Source: Apostichopus japonicus (Eukaryota; Echinodermata; Holothuroidea; Aspidochirotida; Stichopodidae). Taken from it: a stretch of DNA of 64,000 nt. A program made the translations under genes and the position numbers. The notes beneath the pieces were generated by a model. That model saw nothing but the letters and a program-made list of their open reading frames with translations, had not been told where the DNA came from and did no database searches. Each line of letters begins with the position of its first letter. The first letter of the stretch is position 1. Below are positions 23,357-37,194 of this stretch, piece by piece. Location: the NCBI RefSeq assembly GCF_037975245.1, contig NC_092574.1:4892713-4956712 (forward strand), given 5' to 3'.

Positions 23357-23759
23357 CAGTGGCGGAGCGTCCACACAGTTAGAGGGGCGGATGCCCCCCC
23401 CCCCCCCCCCTGACGGACTCAAATGGACTGCTGGCGCCCTTTTTAGCTTTTTACCACTTTTTAGTTATTCGCGATTATTGACTTTTTTATTGCGCGCTTA
23501 AATACCTTTTGACATTTGTCACATTTTGTTGGTGTAATTTTCTGACAAAATGGCGATGACACCTATTTTTTCTTCGTTTATCTGCAAATTAGCAAGGCCC
23601 GGAAAGGGTCATTTCCGGGAATCTAGGGAGTATCTTTACTCAAAAAATTTCTGTACGCTCCGCGCCAACCTGTGGTGGCGCTCCGCTTAAATAGCGTCGA
23701 TAGCCCCCCCCCTACAGACCATTCTCGCCCCCTGACCAATACCCCTAGCTCCTCCACTG
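23357..23759. mobile_element. hAT-like MITE, 403 bp
   Basis: Flanked by AGTCTAAC (23349-23356) and AGTGTAAC (23760-23767), 7 of 8 matching. The ends are CAGTGGCGGAG and, complemented, CAGTGGAGGAG. It has an internal run of 17 C at 23394-23410. About 23594-23700 is the ~100-bp module shared with the 1,448-bp element: ggtcatttccggga, then ctccgcgccaacctgtggtg and gcgctccgcttaaatag. Confidence 0.8.
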
Positions 23760-25260
23760 AGTGTAACTGTTACAAGTTCAGCCTATAGGCGAAGATGGTA
23801 TATATGCATTCGGACAATAGTCCACCCCTTTACACAGGGACTGTGCTACTCGTGAAAATGTATTACTGAATGTCTAGTGCATTAGCCTATTATACGTTTC
23901 TACAACAGACAACCGAGTAGCGCTTCTCAGTTCGAAATTGACACTATTCACTTTGGCTTTCATGGCAAATATGATTATCTTAAAACGTCCTGGAAAAAAA
24001 AAATACGCATGCGGGTTTCTTTTCTGTTGAAGCATACCTTGGAATCAATGCTCGCTACGCAGGTTGTCACCAAAATGAACTAGTGCTTGAAAAGGACCTA
24101 GGCCTATTATGTTTTCGAATAGCCCTTAACAACGAAATAATACGATCAATGAACAGAAGAATGAATAGGGTTGTTTACTTGTAGAGACAATACCCTCCGA
24201 ATTATAAGGTCTTATATAGGTCTACCCATAGCATCTATTATCGGTTTCTTTCGTTTTGTGCGAAAGTACAGTCAAGAATAATGTACACAGTAAGTGAAAA
24301 AGAAATGGAATTTTTCTCTGGCATGAATATCAGGGTATTTGAAAGCATCAGCTGCAAAATGACTTGATTTATCTGACTCATTTGAAAGTTAGTTGGCCAG
24401 CACAACGTTCAACTAGTCATTTCCAAAAATAGACCGTTACTAAAAAATCAGTTCGGTAAGTGATGGCAGCATATTCAAATTGCGTAAGGAGAGAACTCCG
24501 TCAAAGGAATCCGCCAGATAAATTTAAGCTCTGTTCTACAAACAGATATAGGCGTAAATTTCATCCACGCTTTGTGGAATTTGAAATAATTTAAAATTAC
24601 TTGGATTATTATAAGAATAAGGATACATTGACAACGAAGAAGGGGAATGAACGGGGCAGGTGTGGTGGGGGGGGGGTGCAAGGAAAGGAAGAAAAAAGAA
24701 AGGGAAGTCGGAGGTACTAAAGTCGCCATGCAGTTTCCTCGATATGGGGATGTTCATATGTCGTCATCATCTGGTTATTGACGAGCCTGCGTTGGCTGCA
24801 GACGTTCATTGATTTATACTTAACAGTGAGTTCCTAACCGACCCCCCTCCCCCATCCCACGCTTCATCGGTGAATCAACATTATATGACAAATCTTCTAT
24901 GTCATATAACCAGGGTCGTTCTTTCACCATTTTACAAGACGATTTCAAGACCGCCTTGCAGTGACTAACGTTCCGAAAAATAAACCGTCCAAAGCGGCAA
25001 TTTCCTTTGTAATTACAACTGTACACTGTTATTGGTTGAATGTGCAGGGGCCCCAGAAGCTGCAGCACTTATAAATACCGTAGTTCTTGTTTGCATTTGT
25101 ATTGATTTCGAAGCGTAGAAATGCCAGTTAGAAAGAACCATTACATCGTACATCTCTGTCGACTGTATCTCAGGGCCCTAGTGGGCGTCCCCGGAGGCTG
25201 AAGCGTATTGCTCTCTCGTAGCAAATTTAAAGCACAAAAATACATGTGTGAGACACTCTG

Positions 25261-25665
25261 TTTGGATAGAGTGACAGGAAGTTACAGTTATTTTAATAGT
25301 GTGAATGTTTTTTTTTTCTTCCCAAGTCAAGGGTTTCGTATATTTGATTTTTATCTAAGATGTTAGATGTCGTTACTTTTATCCACCAATATCTACACAC
25401 AATACTAAATACACAAATTTCTCACTGAGATTAAAGGGATATCCAATTAATTGTGATGTTACATGGTTTGGTCAGAGTGACACGAAGTTACAGTTATTTT
25501 AAGAGATAAAAAGATAAAATAAAACTAGAGAGCCTGTGTATGAGAATGAGTAAAAGTAAGTTGGCCTGACGTTTCGATCCTAGCAGGAACTTCTCCAGAG
25601 GCTAAATGATATTTTAATAGAGTGAATGCTTGTTTACCAATTCAGGGTTTTCGTATATTGGATTA
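25261..25665 (+). repeat. Direct repeat, second copy interrupted by an element
   Basis: 25261-25360 and 25467-25665 share gagtgacaggaagttacagt, ttattttaatag.gtgaatg and ggg(t)ttcgtatatt. The second copy is split by the 107-bp element at 25503-25609, so the first serves as its empty site. Confidence 0.75.
25503..25609. mobile_element. Short hairpin element, copy 2 (107 bp, 8-bp duplication)
   Basis: TATTTTAA flanks it at 25495-25502 and 25610-25617. It shares with copy 1 (21817) the ctagagagcctgtgta segment, aaaagtaagttggcctgacg and tttcgatcctagcagga. The hairpin has one change here. Confidence 0.75.
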
Positions 25666-28600
25666 TTACCTAATTTTTTCCCCGCATTCCTTTACATCGA
25701 CTGCATTATTGCAATATAAGCCGATACTGTTTCGAAACATGAGTAGACAACGCTGGTAGACTAAAGTATTACTGTCCTTGAAGAAATAAATAATCAGTAG
25801 CCAACTTAAACTAGAAAATTGCCATATGAATTTAGTTAAACGCAAAAATGACCTGAGGCCTACAGTGCAATACTTGATTCGTTTTAAACAAATGGTTTAG
25901 CAAAGAATTGATCGTTTAGTTAAAATTTCCCAAACAAAATTGTTTGATTAAATCATTGGTTCGTTGAGAAGAAGATAAATGCAAGTACTTCAAGTCGACA
26001 ACCCGGGCATCTATTATTTAGTGATCGTGGCAACATATTTCTTCCATGCACCCGTGTGTGTGGGGGGGGGGGGGGTCACAAAACCTGATGCTGTAACTCG
26101 TAGCCTTTGGTTGGTTTATTACGTTGGCTTGATTTCCTTAGAAACTTAAGAGTTGCGACTTTCAAGTTAAAACAAAAATACAAGATTATTGGGACCAAAA
26201 GTTAATTATTGCGGCTGCATACCCGTAGTATGTCGCATGACTATCAAGCGGTGAATGTCAGGTTTCGATCACAAAGTGTGACCTCGTTTCAGCGTCAATG
26301 TCACCTTCAGTCAAGGTCGAATACGTCTAGATAACAAGACCAGAAACTACTTGTTTTTCTGCTTGTTTTTCTGCTTGTTTTCAGTTTTTCTTGTGTGTCA
26401 GTGATTTTCTTCTTTCTATGATCACTTACACACGATGTTGTTACAACAACAACCACCATTTGAAAATGCGAGCTTGAACAATTTAACAGAAACCGGAAAA
26501 AATTGAAAATATTTCGCACGGTGGCGTTTCCAAAAGGCGCCCCTTTTCCGTGTAATGTCATATAATATATATCAACTTACCATATCAAGAACGATATCGC
26601 TAGGGGAAATTTTACTGTTCAACCGGCTTCTTTGATCACGTGACCTTTGGCGTTAAAATGATGCGTTGCGAAGTTGCACAGTCCGATGTCCGTGTGTGCG
26701 TGCGAAGCGCAGGTCGCATCCGCTTTGCAACTATAGTTAGCTCTAAACGCAAGGATATGATTATAACTATACCCTTCACTTTTTGTATAGGGACTTAAGA
26801 AGTGGGTGAGACATGATCCAAGAGATGTTCTCCCTTACCCCCCCCCCCCACCCACTCCCACAAACACACACTTATATATTATATTTGCGCCTAAGCTGTG
26901 CTATATCTCTTCATTTTATCATCGTACCTTATTTTGCGAAAAATTATCTTTGCCGGTACCTTTAAGTGCCAAAAATACCTCACAAGTAGGTGGTGACGTG
27001 CCCAAGATTCAAAGGGCGGGGGAGGGGAGCAATGCCCCGACTGATTAAGGCAAGAGCCAGAGGCAAATGAAGGATGTCATAAAGTAGGGATGGTGCCCTG
27101 AAGTCATTGAAGGGAGTTAAATTTTTTAGTTTAGGCTAAAAATTGGTTCTTTGTTAGTAGACGATTAATACTTTGTGTGAGGTTGAACGGGGGGGGGGGG
27201 TTACACCCAGAGCAGTTGTCCAATTCTTCACCGACTGAATACAAAAAAACCCCCATGTGAACCATATCCCACGACTAATGATGTCAAGTCATTCATACAA
27301 ACTTATCCGCCTGCGCACTACTTTTGTGCGCGGAAGGATTATCACAAGAGCGAAATTGAGCTGTATATGATTCACCGTGTATACAATAGATCCGCAACCG
27401 GTCATTCACAACATCATACATCCTCAATACACAAACGTACGTGTGATAAGATAGTGAAAGGGAAAGTATATTTACGGTACTATAGAACTAGTTATATAGC
27501 GCTCCACACTGACTTAACATATTTAACGGTAACCGCTATCTATTTGTTTGCAAAATGGATCATAGAAGCCATTTGATGTACGATTGAATATCTTCGTGGG
27601 AAGAGGTACGTCCATGTTTTTTCCTGTCTTTACGAGTATAAACTTTTTCGTGGTTCACAAAATCGAAAAGTGGATGATGGGCGTAGCAAGTTTGGTCATG
27701 TTGACGTTTTCTTCCCATAGAAACACAATGTTAAAGATGTTAGAAGTAGCTTACCGTTACGGCCTAGGCTACATCCTTATTACTAAGTAGTAACACTCAT
27801 TGCAAAATATAACTAGTTCCACGCCCATAGAGCATGTGAACATGTCAACCAGTGTGTTGGAAAAGTAGAAGTCGGGGAATAAGAAGAGAAATTGTGTTTC
27901 TCTTCGTAGTGTTGTGGGAAACGGTAACTAGAATATGTTTGTTCCTTTGGTTTTGGTAACAAATAATAAGTTACATCCTAACGTTAGATTCTTATTTGAG
28001 CTCTGAACGTGTAACGGCTAGGCTATGCCTAGGCCTACGTTAGGCCAGATGTAACAGACAGACCCTGACTGTTTTAGGTTTTGACCTATTACTTTACCCT
28101 ACTGGGCCTGATTGTTAACCATGTTATGTAAACCTTGAACGTGCTTGTTTTAAACATTTACTGATACTTTGATATGCTATAGGCCTCTTAGAAAAGTTAG
28201 AGGCCCAATGAATAGGGCCTACATATTTTTCTGACACTATTGACACAATGAAAACTGATACTGATAATTGACATTAGTACTACTTCTACTAGGCTAGGCT
28301 ACTTCAACGAAAATCTGTCTCTAAAACCAAAACAGATTAGGCCTAAATGAAATTTAGTGAAACAGAAACAAGCATTTAAAATTAGAAGAAAAGAAAACTT
28401 ATAGGGACAACAAATATGTAAAATGAAGACCACTGAATTATACATCAGCCTATCTTTAAAAGAAAGTTGATGGTCTTGAGACAAAGTGATCTGAGCTAGT
28501 TGTAGTACTAGTAGTAGTTCGTTTGTAGAGGTCACTAGTAGTAGTAGCATAATATCAAATCAAGACTATCAATGTTTTCAATAAGAACTTCCAGTTAGTC

Positions 28601-31600
28601 CCCCCCCCCCTAATTTTTTTGTTCATGTTAAGTATATTGTTCTTTAATAATAACAGAAGACAACTTTTGAAAAATAAATGGAAAGTAAAGTAAGTTACTA
28701 TCTTATGTAACTACATTGGCGCTGCTTTTTCCTTTATTTGGGATTGGGGATTTTGTGTAAACATCCCAATAATTCTACGAAACCCAAACAACAGTAGCTT
28801 TTGTTATCCTCTAGTGGGATTTTTATTGAAATTGCAGGAAATCAGTTCAGTTTAAATGTGATTGGAAGAAACTGGAGACTTGTTTTCTGTTTGCACATTT
28901 AACAGAAACTGGCCAGTGGCCAAAGAACATCATAGAACCCCACATTCGGAATGAAAAATCCCACTTGGAAAACTGAACTCTGGGTGTGTACCTCAAATGT
29001 TGTAAATCGTAATGTTAGTTCTAATATGTTAAATTACACAAAATCGCAGTGGACAACTTTTAAAATGTTTTAGCCTTTGCATCTACACTCAGTCAACCTG
29101 TTCCTCCTAATCAAAGTCAGTGATAGTGAAGTTTAAGTTTTGAGATACCACTATCTGATGTCACTGTATGTGGGTGAGGCTTGCTCACACTTTAAGGAAT
29201 TTGAAAGAAGTAACTGTATGTGACTTTTATAAAAAGGAATGTGGCATTTCTATTATGTTTAAGTAGTTAAGTAGGCAAGGGTCATTCACAGTTGTCTTAC
29301 CATACAATTTGTGGTTAATAAGATGCTGGATTACATGACAGTACTCACCATCTCTGTTCTGGACAAAGCAAGGTCATGAATGTATCAATTGTCAGTACGG
29401 TTTTTCATTTGTAAAACTTGTCATTCAGTAGACTAATTTGCAAATGTTATGAAATTCTTTAGATTTAATTGTCTGCATTAGTTTAGTTTAGTCTTCTATG
29501 TGGAAAAGAAAAGAACACTGATTTTTCTGCCATTTTTTTTTCACTTTAGAAATCTGAATCATCTTTTGGGTACAATGTATCTGTCCCCCCCCCCCTCCCC
29601 ATTTTGACAGAAAAATTTGGGTTTTGGTCTGTTCTAAAAAAGTTTTTGAAACAACTTTGTTGAGGGTGGCTGTATGCCTACTGCAGGGATGATGAATTGG
29701 GTGCTTTCACTATGTTAAGATACTGCTATGCTCTCTTCCATCAGATGGGGATGTAAGTGGGGTTCCAGGAGAAGGAAGGTTGGGACATTATCTCCTGCAG
29801 CCTTGTACTTCTGTAAAGAGAAGAGTTGATAAAAGCTGGTGTCCATCCACATCAATAGGATACTAATGAGCATTTGTTGGCGTCAAAACCCTAAAATACG
29901 AGAGCATTGGCACCCTCATGATTGTCAGGGTTAATGAAACATTGCAGTTATATAGTTCTGCAGTAATCCTTACTCTGCTTTGCAATGTCAGATGGATACC
30001 CAATAGGTGTTTCTGTGATCTAGAAAGCATTGAAATCTTGCAAAATGTAAGCTTGGAGGGCACTTGAACAACTTCCAAGTATTACAGAGCTGTGAAAATA
30101 TAATTCCATATGGGAGATCCCAGACTGAATGCTCCTCAACACAGGTGGCTGAATACTTGATCAAGTCCAACTAATGTATGATATCATTGAGCCATGTATG
30201 CTTCAATTCTTTTATATGTTTTCTTAAATTTTGGGTTTTACAATTACTGAATCACTTATCTTGACTTATTGTTAAGTGTGAATTTGGTAAAATTTAAATG
30301 AGAATTGGTAACAATTGTCATGCTACCAAGTACTTCAGTTTTCAAAGCTAACTCCAAAATTGTGATATACATACATAATGTATACTGACTAGATGCTTAT
30401 GTCACAGCGCTATATGACCAAGAAATAAGGACACAAATGTTATACTTATATGTTAAATTCCATTCACTGATGGATTCATGTACAAGTACCCTAAGTTCTA
30501 AATGTCAGCATGTTAGAAGATCACAGAATTTTGCAATGCATTTGTGTCATGAAGGAGCACAGAAGGTGTTTTGCATACAGTGCTTTTAATTATTAATTTG
30601 ATTGCCCATCAACTACTGTACAATAGCCGGTTGAGATGGCTTCCTCAATTACTTTGTTATGAGAATGCCCCACATAAATTACAAAAAACTAATTGTTTTA
30701 GATGTATTTCAAAGGTTATAGGTCAAAGAGCAACTGTCAAGGATATCACACCTGCCCAGTACAGCAGATTCATCATATCTAGTGCAGGACCCATGTTATT
30801 TTTTCAGTTGAACATGAAGGATCACAAAGTTCAACTGAAATGATATGTAGAAATAATTCTAAACCCGAAATTCTGTAGTAAGGAAAATTAGATGTATCCC
30901 TTACTTGGAGTCTAGTTGCCCCACAATGAGTTCAGTATGACTATCCCATGGGACATCCACATGTATCAGATGGTTACCCAGGGTTACACAGATCTATAGA
31001 GAGACAAAGCTGTCTCCAAGGATGAAACTTGAATACTTGAATTAGTTTAATATCCTTATATATTCAAGTCATATTGATAGAAGGGCCTTTCCAGTGAAAC
31101 CAGACCAGTGTGAGTACCTGTAGTGTTAATTGTAGGAAAGTAAGGAAACATTCAAGCAATTAAAATGGGTTTAAAGAGTACTTTGAAATCATGAGCTTAG
31201 CTTTCAAACTCTGTTACGACCTGACTGTACAGATGAAAGCATGACAAAAAGTTATTAACATCTTCGGTTCATATGTCACTTTGTTTTATTAGTCTTGAGT
31301 TGATCATTAGCTAAGTGCTATGAATAAGCCTGTAACTGTAAGGTTTCACCTCTTAGGAGCTATTTCTTGCAAACTCCCGCAGGTACTGGAAAAATGTTTG
31401 AAGGGAAAAGGTAAAATTACTGCCAAAACGATACCAATGTTAACTAATAGATATATATTGTACAAAAGTTAAAGATATATTTGTGTATTGAAACTTCATA
31501 AATGAGAGAGTTTCAATTCACACATATGGTACCCACATAATGAAACATTTAATCCCAATTCATGCCACTGACCCCTCCAGGCAAGTAATGTAGGTATTCT

Positions 31601-32089
31601 GGTTGTTACAGTACAGTAGTTGTGAAGTGGTGGCATTGATATGATTTAAGAGTACACTAAAGAGTATGATCAGCAGCCAGATTATAGCAATATTAATTTA
31701 ACTGTTATGATACATTCACGTTCAATGGTTCATCATTGTCAATGGACCTCCATGGAAGCAACAGTTTTTGCATAATTAATTGTTTAATTAAACAAATGAT
31801 ATTCTATCTGACTTATTATGCAAGAGGGTCGTGCAAATAAATTGAGTATATATGTATAGTACATTCATACTGTATGTGTGAATGGATGTAGAGTATCCTG
31901 TTGTACATGAATGTCAGGCATTCAGACTCATTAATATTTCAATTGAACAAACGTTCTGGCTTAATTAATTGCAGTTGGACTTAGCAATGGGAAGAGGGAT
32001 CTTTTGGATGGTATTTGTGTTTATATGCATGTTTTTGTGTGTGTGAGACATCTTGGCTTGTAACCTCTTGTTATTGCAAACGTACACTG
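25666..32089. other. Intergenic, no gene seen
   Basis: Long G/C homopolymers (14 G at 26062-26075, 12 G at 27189-27200, C runs near 26829, 28600 and 29585). Open frames are all below about 100 codons, without recognisable motifs. Confidence 0.4.
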
Positions 32090-32660
32090 TGTTTTAACTT
32101 CACACTTTGTATATGGATCCACCTTAGTACAAGAACCGCTTGCTTTGTAGGGTGGTCAATGATTATTTGATGTCAATGGAGATCTGAAAAACTAGCAAAC
32201 ACAGAAAATTACAAAAACATTGTTTAAATACAAGAATATGTTGTTTTGTCTAGAGGTCTAAGGTCACTTTAGGTCAATAGAAGTTATGGTCAGAAAGCCT
32301 TGTAAACATGATAACTTCAAAAAGTAGAGCTTGGATGATACATATAATGTAGATTGTATGTGGATCCACCTTATTTAACTTGTACAAGAACTGTACCATG
32401 TTTCATAGAGGTTCTTTGAAGTCACCAGAGGTTGTGGTCTGAATAGCTTCCAAACTTTCAATTTTTTGAATAAAACTTAGGTGAGCCTGATACAGTATAT
32501 GATGTGTGACTCCAACATACAGAATAGTGTGCACAAAAACCTGTTGTTTTTCTGTAACTTTAGGTCATATAATTCAACAGAGGTCAGCTGAGGTCAAAGT
32601 CTAAACTTAATAACACAGTAACTCCAAGTAACATCTAGGCCTATTAAAAGCCCTGTTGAC
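32090..32660 (+). repeat. AGGTCA-rich repeat, cluster with a perfect DR4
   Basis: About three decayed units with aaaccttgtaaacatgataa-type and gtagatccaccttatttaac-type landmarks. 32581-32596 is AGGTCA-GCTG-AGGTCA, a perfect direct repeat with 4-bp spacing. Confidence 0.65.
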
Positions 32661-33139
32661 TTACACAATTAATCATAAAGTAATGTGGTCTTTAAGTCTA
32701 GTTTAGATAGAAGTTTTCACTAGCTAAACGCTACCCATCACTGGATAGCTGACAAGTTGGCCTTTCATGGCACCATCAATTTTCCGTATCATGACCACAT
32801 ACGTGCAGATTGTTTGCTATGAGAGCCTAAAGTTTTCGTCACTTGTAAACAAACCTCTTACTCAGTAGTAAACAGTTTTTGTATGCTGCTCCTGGGAGGT
32901 CCAACTGAGTCTAAAGTAGTGTTAATTTTGCCCAATTTTTTACCTCTTGTTCTTCCATTAAAGCCACGAAAAAAGGGATCCTGATAGGATCAAAAAAGTT
33001 GTTCTCCTACAGGTACTGCTTTTTGGCATTTTCCTGAAGGAGAACACTCAGCAGATTGATAAGTTAGTCTACATGCCAGTTTTCAAAAGCTTGGGATGAA
33101 GTCCATGCTTAGCTTACGGATCACCTTTCAGTATAAGAA

Positions 33140-33260
33140 ACAGGTCTGTTGTTTTTTTGTGGGGTCAAAGGTCACCTGAAGTCAGTAGGGGTCAGAGTCT
33201 GAAAAGCATGTAAATTCATCTAAGCTGTTTAATCCTTCATAAAATGCATTGTGTGCAGTG
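33140..33260 (+). repeat. AGGTCA-rich repeat fragment
   Basis: ggggtcaaaggtcacctgaa followed by gtcagtaggggtcagagtct is one fragment of the family described at 19870. Confidence 0.6.
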
Positions 33261-33423
33261 TTACATTACAAGTTCATGTACAAACTTGGCTAGGGATCAA
33301 TAAGCCTTTTGGCTGCTGTTTTTTGAATAAGTTTGCCTTCATACTGTAGGTCTATGTGAGCTACACTACTTCACAATATGAAGTCAATGCAGCAAACTGT
33401 AGTGCCTTTTGCAGGGTTCCTTC

Positions 33424-33424
<1 letters not shown>

Positions 33425-33457
<33 letters not shown>
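33425..33457. repeat. (TA)n microsatellite
   Basis: An uninterrupted TA tract of about 16 units. Confidence 0.9.
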
Positions 33458-33459
<2 letters not shown>

Positions 33460-33603
33460 TATATATTGTATTCACTTTGGTGTTACCATCATATCATGTA
33501 TCAAGTTACAGTATGTACATGTTTAATGCTAATCTCCTTTTCAGAGAAAATCCTTGTTATTTGGAATTGTAGTGTCAGAGGTCAGAGAGATGATATTTTT
33601 ACC

Positions 33604-34430
33604 TTAAAGCAGCATTTTGCGTCCTCGACTATGGTTTTTTTCAACCTCACTGATTCCACTATGCCATAACGACATACATAACTAGCTTATCTATTTATAT
33701 TTTACTTCAAATGGTGGCATAAAAGTCGAAAACTTTCAACTTTGTTGTTCTCCAAGATATTTTCCGTTGGGAACCCAATAAACCTCGCCCATAATATGAA
33801 TATTTAAACACTACGAACGTCATTGACAGATACGTAATATAACACCACGCTTGATTTGTGTACAGTCTATATGGCAGTTGTACCAGGGAGTTGCATAACA
33901 ACTCCCTGGTTGTACCATGGAGGTAGTACCAACGCAAAGTCTTGAATCTATTTTTAGCAGCAGCTCATAACTAAACCTGCATCTCTGATTGGTTGAATTC
34001 AAACTAGTGGGTTTGGGAACTGAATGCGATTAATTTTGTATGTGGAATACTCGCCAATTAACGTTTTTGGCAGGGAAGAACTTGGCTAATATCTTAATTT
34101 GCTGTTTTGTGATTTGATGTATGTAAATAACTCGATGGACATGTCAAAAAAGTAGAAAACGGCGACCAAACGCAAAATGCTCATGAATAAACATACTATT
34201 CACTGATTGGTGGAATTCAAACTAGTGGATTTGGAGATATGAAAACTTTGTCGAGGACACTTTTACTCATTATAGACATAAATCGTTAATTACTCGCTAA
34301 TTAATGCTCTTGGCAGGGTGAAACTTGGATGGTATCTTAGTTTGCTGTTTTATGATTGATACATGTAAAAAAATCGATGCACATGTTTAAAAGGTGGAAA
34401 AAAGCGACCCAACGCAAAATGCTGCTTTAA
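33604..34430. mobile_element. TTAA-bounded inverted-repeat element, 827 bp
   Basis: The left end TTAAAGCAGCATTTTGCGT is the exact complement of the right end ACGCAAAATGCTGCTTTAA. TTAA at both edges fits a piggyBac-type target. Inside, about 33985-34195 and 34200-34430 are direct repeats of ~230 bp (ggttgaattcaaactagtgg, cgccaattaacg, ctgttttgtgatttgatg, gcgacc.aacgcaaaatgct). It also carries the second 25-bp palindrome at 33884. It has no transposase. Confidence 0.75.
33884..33908. mobile_element. 25-bp palindromic insertion 2
   Basis: CAGGGAGTT, GCATAAC, AACTCCCTG: the same as the copy at 5188 except for one base in the loop. GTTGTAC flanks it exactly (33877-33883 and 33909-33915). Confidence 0.85.
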
Positions 34431-37194
34431 GGTTGCCAAGATCAGATGATAGAAACTACTTGGCATTCCATCAGTCCTATTGTTGAAAACCATAATGCCC
34501 TACATATATCATTGTGTGTTATAGGATCAGTCATGTGCTCTGTATTTTAGGGTCATATGATTAGTCATGTGTTATGTACAGTGAGGTTTGCACTTTCAAC
34601 CTGTGAAAACTCTTGGAAGGTGTTGAACAACTTTTATCCAAATGTTGCATTTTTTCTAGCTAAAGGTTAATTCATTTTTACAGTACAGACTGACTACATA
34701 GTTGGGTATATTTTGTTTTGTTTCCTGGAGGGTAATAAGTTTTGGTACTGGAGGGTGGGATGCAACAGTGTCGACTTGCAGGACCATACATTTGACCCTT
34801 TGAATATATATATTTTAGCATTTGTGTTTTAGGCTAATAATAATAATTTATTTTTTCATCTTCAGTTTGACCTTACTTTTGATCATGTTGGTATTTAACA
34901 CTGTAACCCAGTGTAACGTTGGTGAACAACTCAGATCAGCTGCATGTGCAGAAATACCAACCTCGTCTCTCTTTTAGTTTTATTCACAGCAAGTCATTAT
35001 TTATTTTTCACTTCATTAAATCACAACAGACTCCCACCTGGACAATTTTCTTTTAAATCCTTTGATCAAGTGATCAATATGTTATCAGTCGCAATCCTCT
35101 CTAAGTTTCACAGTTTGGGTTGATATTTTCTTAAAATATATAATTTTGTTGACATGTGTGATCCATAATCATTGCCATAAATAGTTAATATAGTTACAGT
35201 ATGTGATATATATAGATCAATATTCATAGAAGCTGTGAAAATTTTAATCATTCTCTGAAGCCCTAAGTATGAATTACAATAGTTCTGGAATGGCTGTGTC
35301 TTGTACACAATTCTCTGTGATCTTTTTTTATAATATGTGTATTGCATGGCAGATTTAACATAGAATTTCACAAGTGTAGAAAAGGGAAGCAAGACCATTG
35401 CAGAACAATGTGGCTACTACTGTACATATCAGTGCAAAAGGTGTAGGTTTGCCTGATTACTCTTTATACTGTACATTGTGTACTTACAGTATAGTATTTC
35501 CACTGTGAAAATTTAACAGTGCCAAAAATATGCCCAGAAGTTACTTAATAGGCCCTGCCAGGTCCTACTGTATGTTCATTTATGTAATATGAAGTTCATA
35601 TCAACATGCATTTTGCCTAAGTAGCAGGAATAAGACAGCTCATCTGAAGTAGTATTTGCCAGTCTGGACTTTATGTCTTTCTCTTTGCACTTGAACAAAC
35701 AATGACATAAATTGGTGATGATATGACTGGCATTGTACTCTTTTGGACATACCTGCATGTTTGTTAGATCCTCCTACTGTTGAGTACCTTAATATTATTC
35801 AACACAAAGTGTTCACTATATCAGCAATAGTGACTGTTTACTACTGTATGTAGCACTTTATGTACAGTAGATACTGTATACTGACCCTATATGCATAATA
35901 GATTTGGATATTCTGTCAGTTTGCTTTGAAATTTGAATTGGAAATTAAGCCATTGTGATATTGAGTGACTCTTATGGAAAGGTTGAATTCCTTGATTGAT
36001 CGTATAGGATTGGATACTTTCAACTCTTGTTTGTTTTTGCATAGTTGATTCTTATTTCTTAAGCTATAAAATTGGACAAAAGAAACAATCAGAAGGGTAT
36101 TAAACTTAGCATAGAAAGTGACCATCTTACCCTGCAACTCCACCAAGAAAATGAATCAACTGTCAAATGCATTGTTTAAAAGTGTTGTGGAAATTGACAG
36201 TTTAAGAACCAGTCCTCCAGGAATGGGTTTAACCGAGGGTTCCAGTTTTGCTTGAATCATAGTACAACTTCAAGGGAACTGTACACTACATTTATGGAAC
36301 TGCTGGAGAACATGTTCTCTGTTTAAAGTCTAAATACGTGTTTGCTGATGAATTTCGGAAGACAAACTTCAGTAGTAGATTCAACGTTTCTTATGAATAA
36401 CTGCACTCTGACCAGGTGGATGGAGAAAAGCTGTCACAATCAAATGAAAGAAATTTATTTTCTGTTGCCCTTATGGCGCGAACGATTTACAGTAAAATCA
36501 CTGCGACCGGCCATGTCAGCATGTTCATTACACAAATGTAAACAAAATAGTCAACAGATGCGGCCCGATCAAGATATTAACACAGTCCTATACTCGTATC
36601 ATCCACTTTTTACAATTCCACGGAGGAAACGTCTGAAAACACCTGTCTATGCATTGCAATGGAAGGAAATAACACAATTTTGCAAGCTACATCGGTAAGA
36701 CCAAGAGAAAGATACAAGAGCAGGGACCCAAAACAGGCTACAGTAGCCACGAAAGTAAAGTAAGCCTAGGCCTTACGCTCGTAAACAAAAAGGAGAGATT
36801 TGATTGATCTGTTGGGCAGGGCTTGCAAAGTTTGATTGAAGTTTGTAGAATCTAGGATTCTACAGACTCGTTGATAAATCTGGCAAATTTTTTTCAGCTC
36901 AAAATTTTAAAGACAGATATCTCAATAAAGATAATGAATATTGATATAAAAATTGCATAGCATGGTGTCATTTTCACTGAACTTTTAGTGCAGTAAGCTG
37001 GAAAGGTCGAAGTTTAAGCAAACACGTACTGAGACTTTTATAGTAACTCAACCATAACCAGTAAATTTGCAAACAGGGAAAGTAGTTTCGTTGATCTTGG
37101 TCGCAACTGTTTGACTGAATATACTGTATGTGTCACAAGGTTTTAGACTAAGTGGTGTTGTTACAACTAACGTTATGTTTTGACTGATTTGCAG
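34431..37194. other. Intergenic, one weak exon candidate
   Basis: No recognisable gene. A 118-codon plus-strand frame at 36342-36698 ends next to a donor-like sequence (catcg followed by gtaaga at about 36695). It could be a non-coding first exon for gene B. Its translation resembles nothing I know. Confidence 0.2.
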
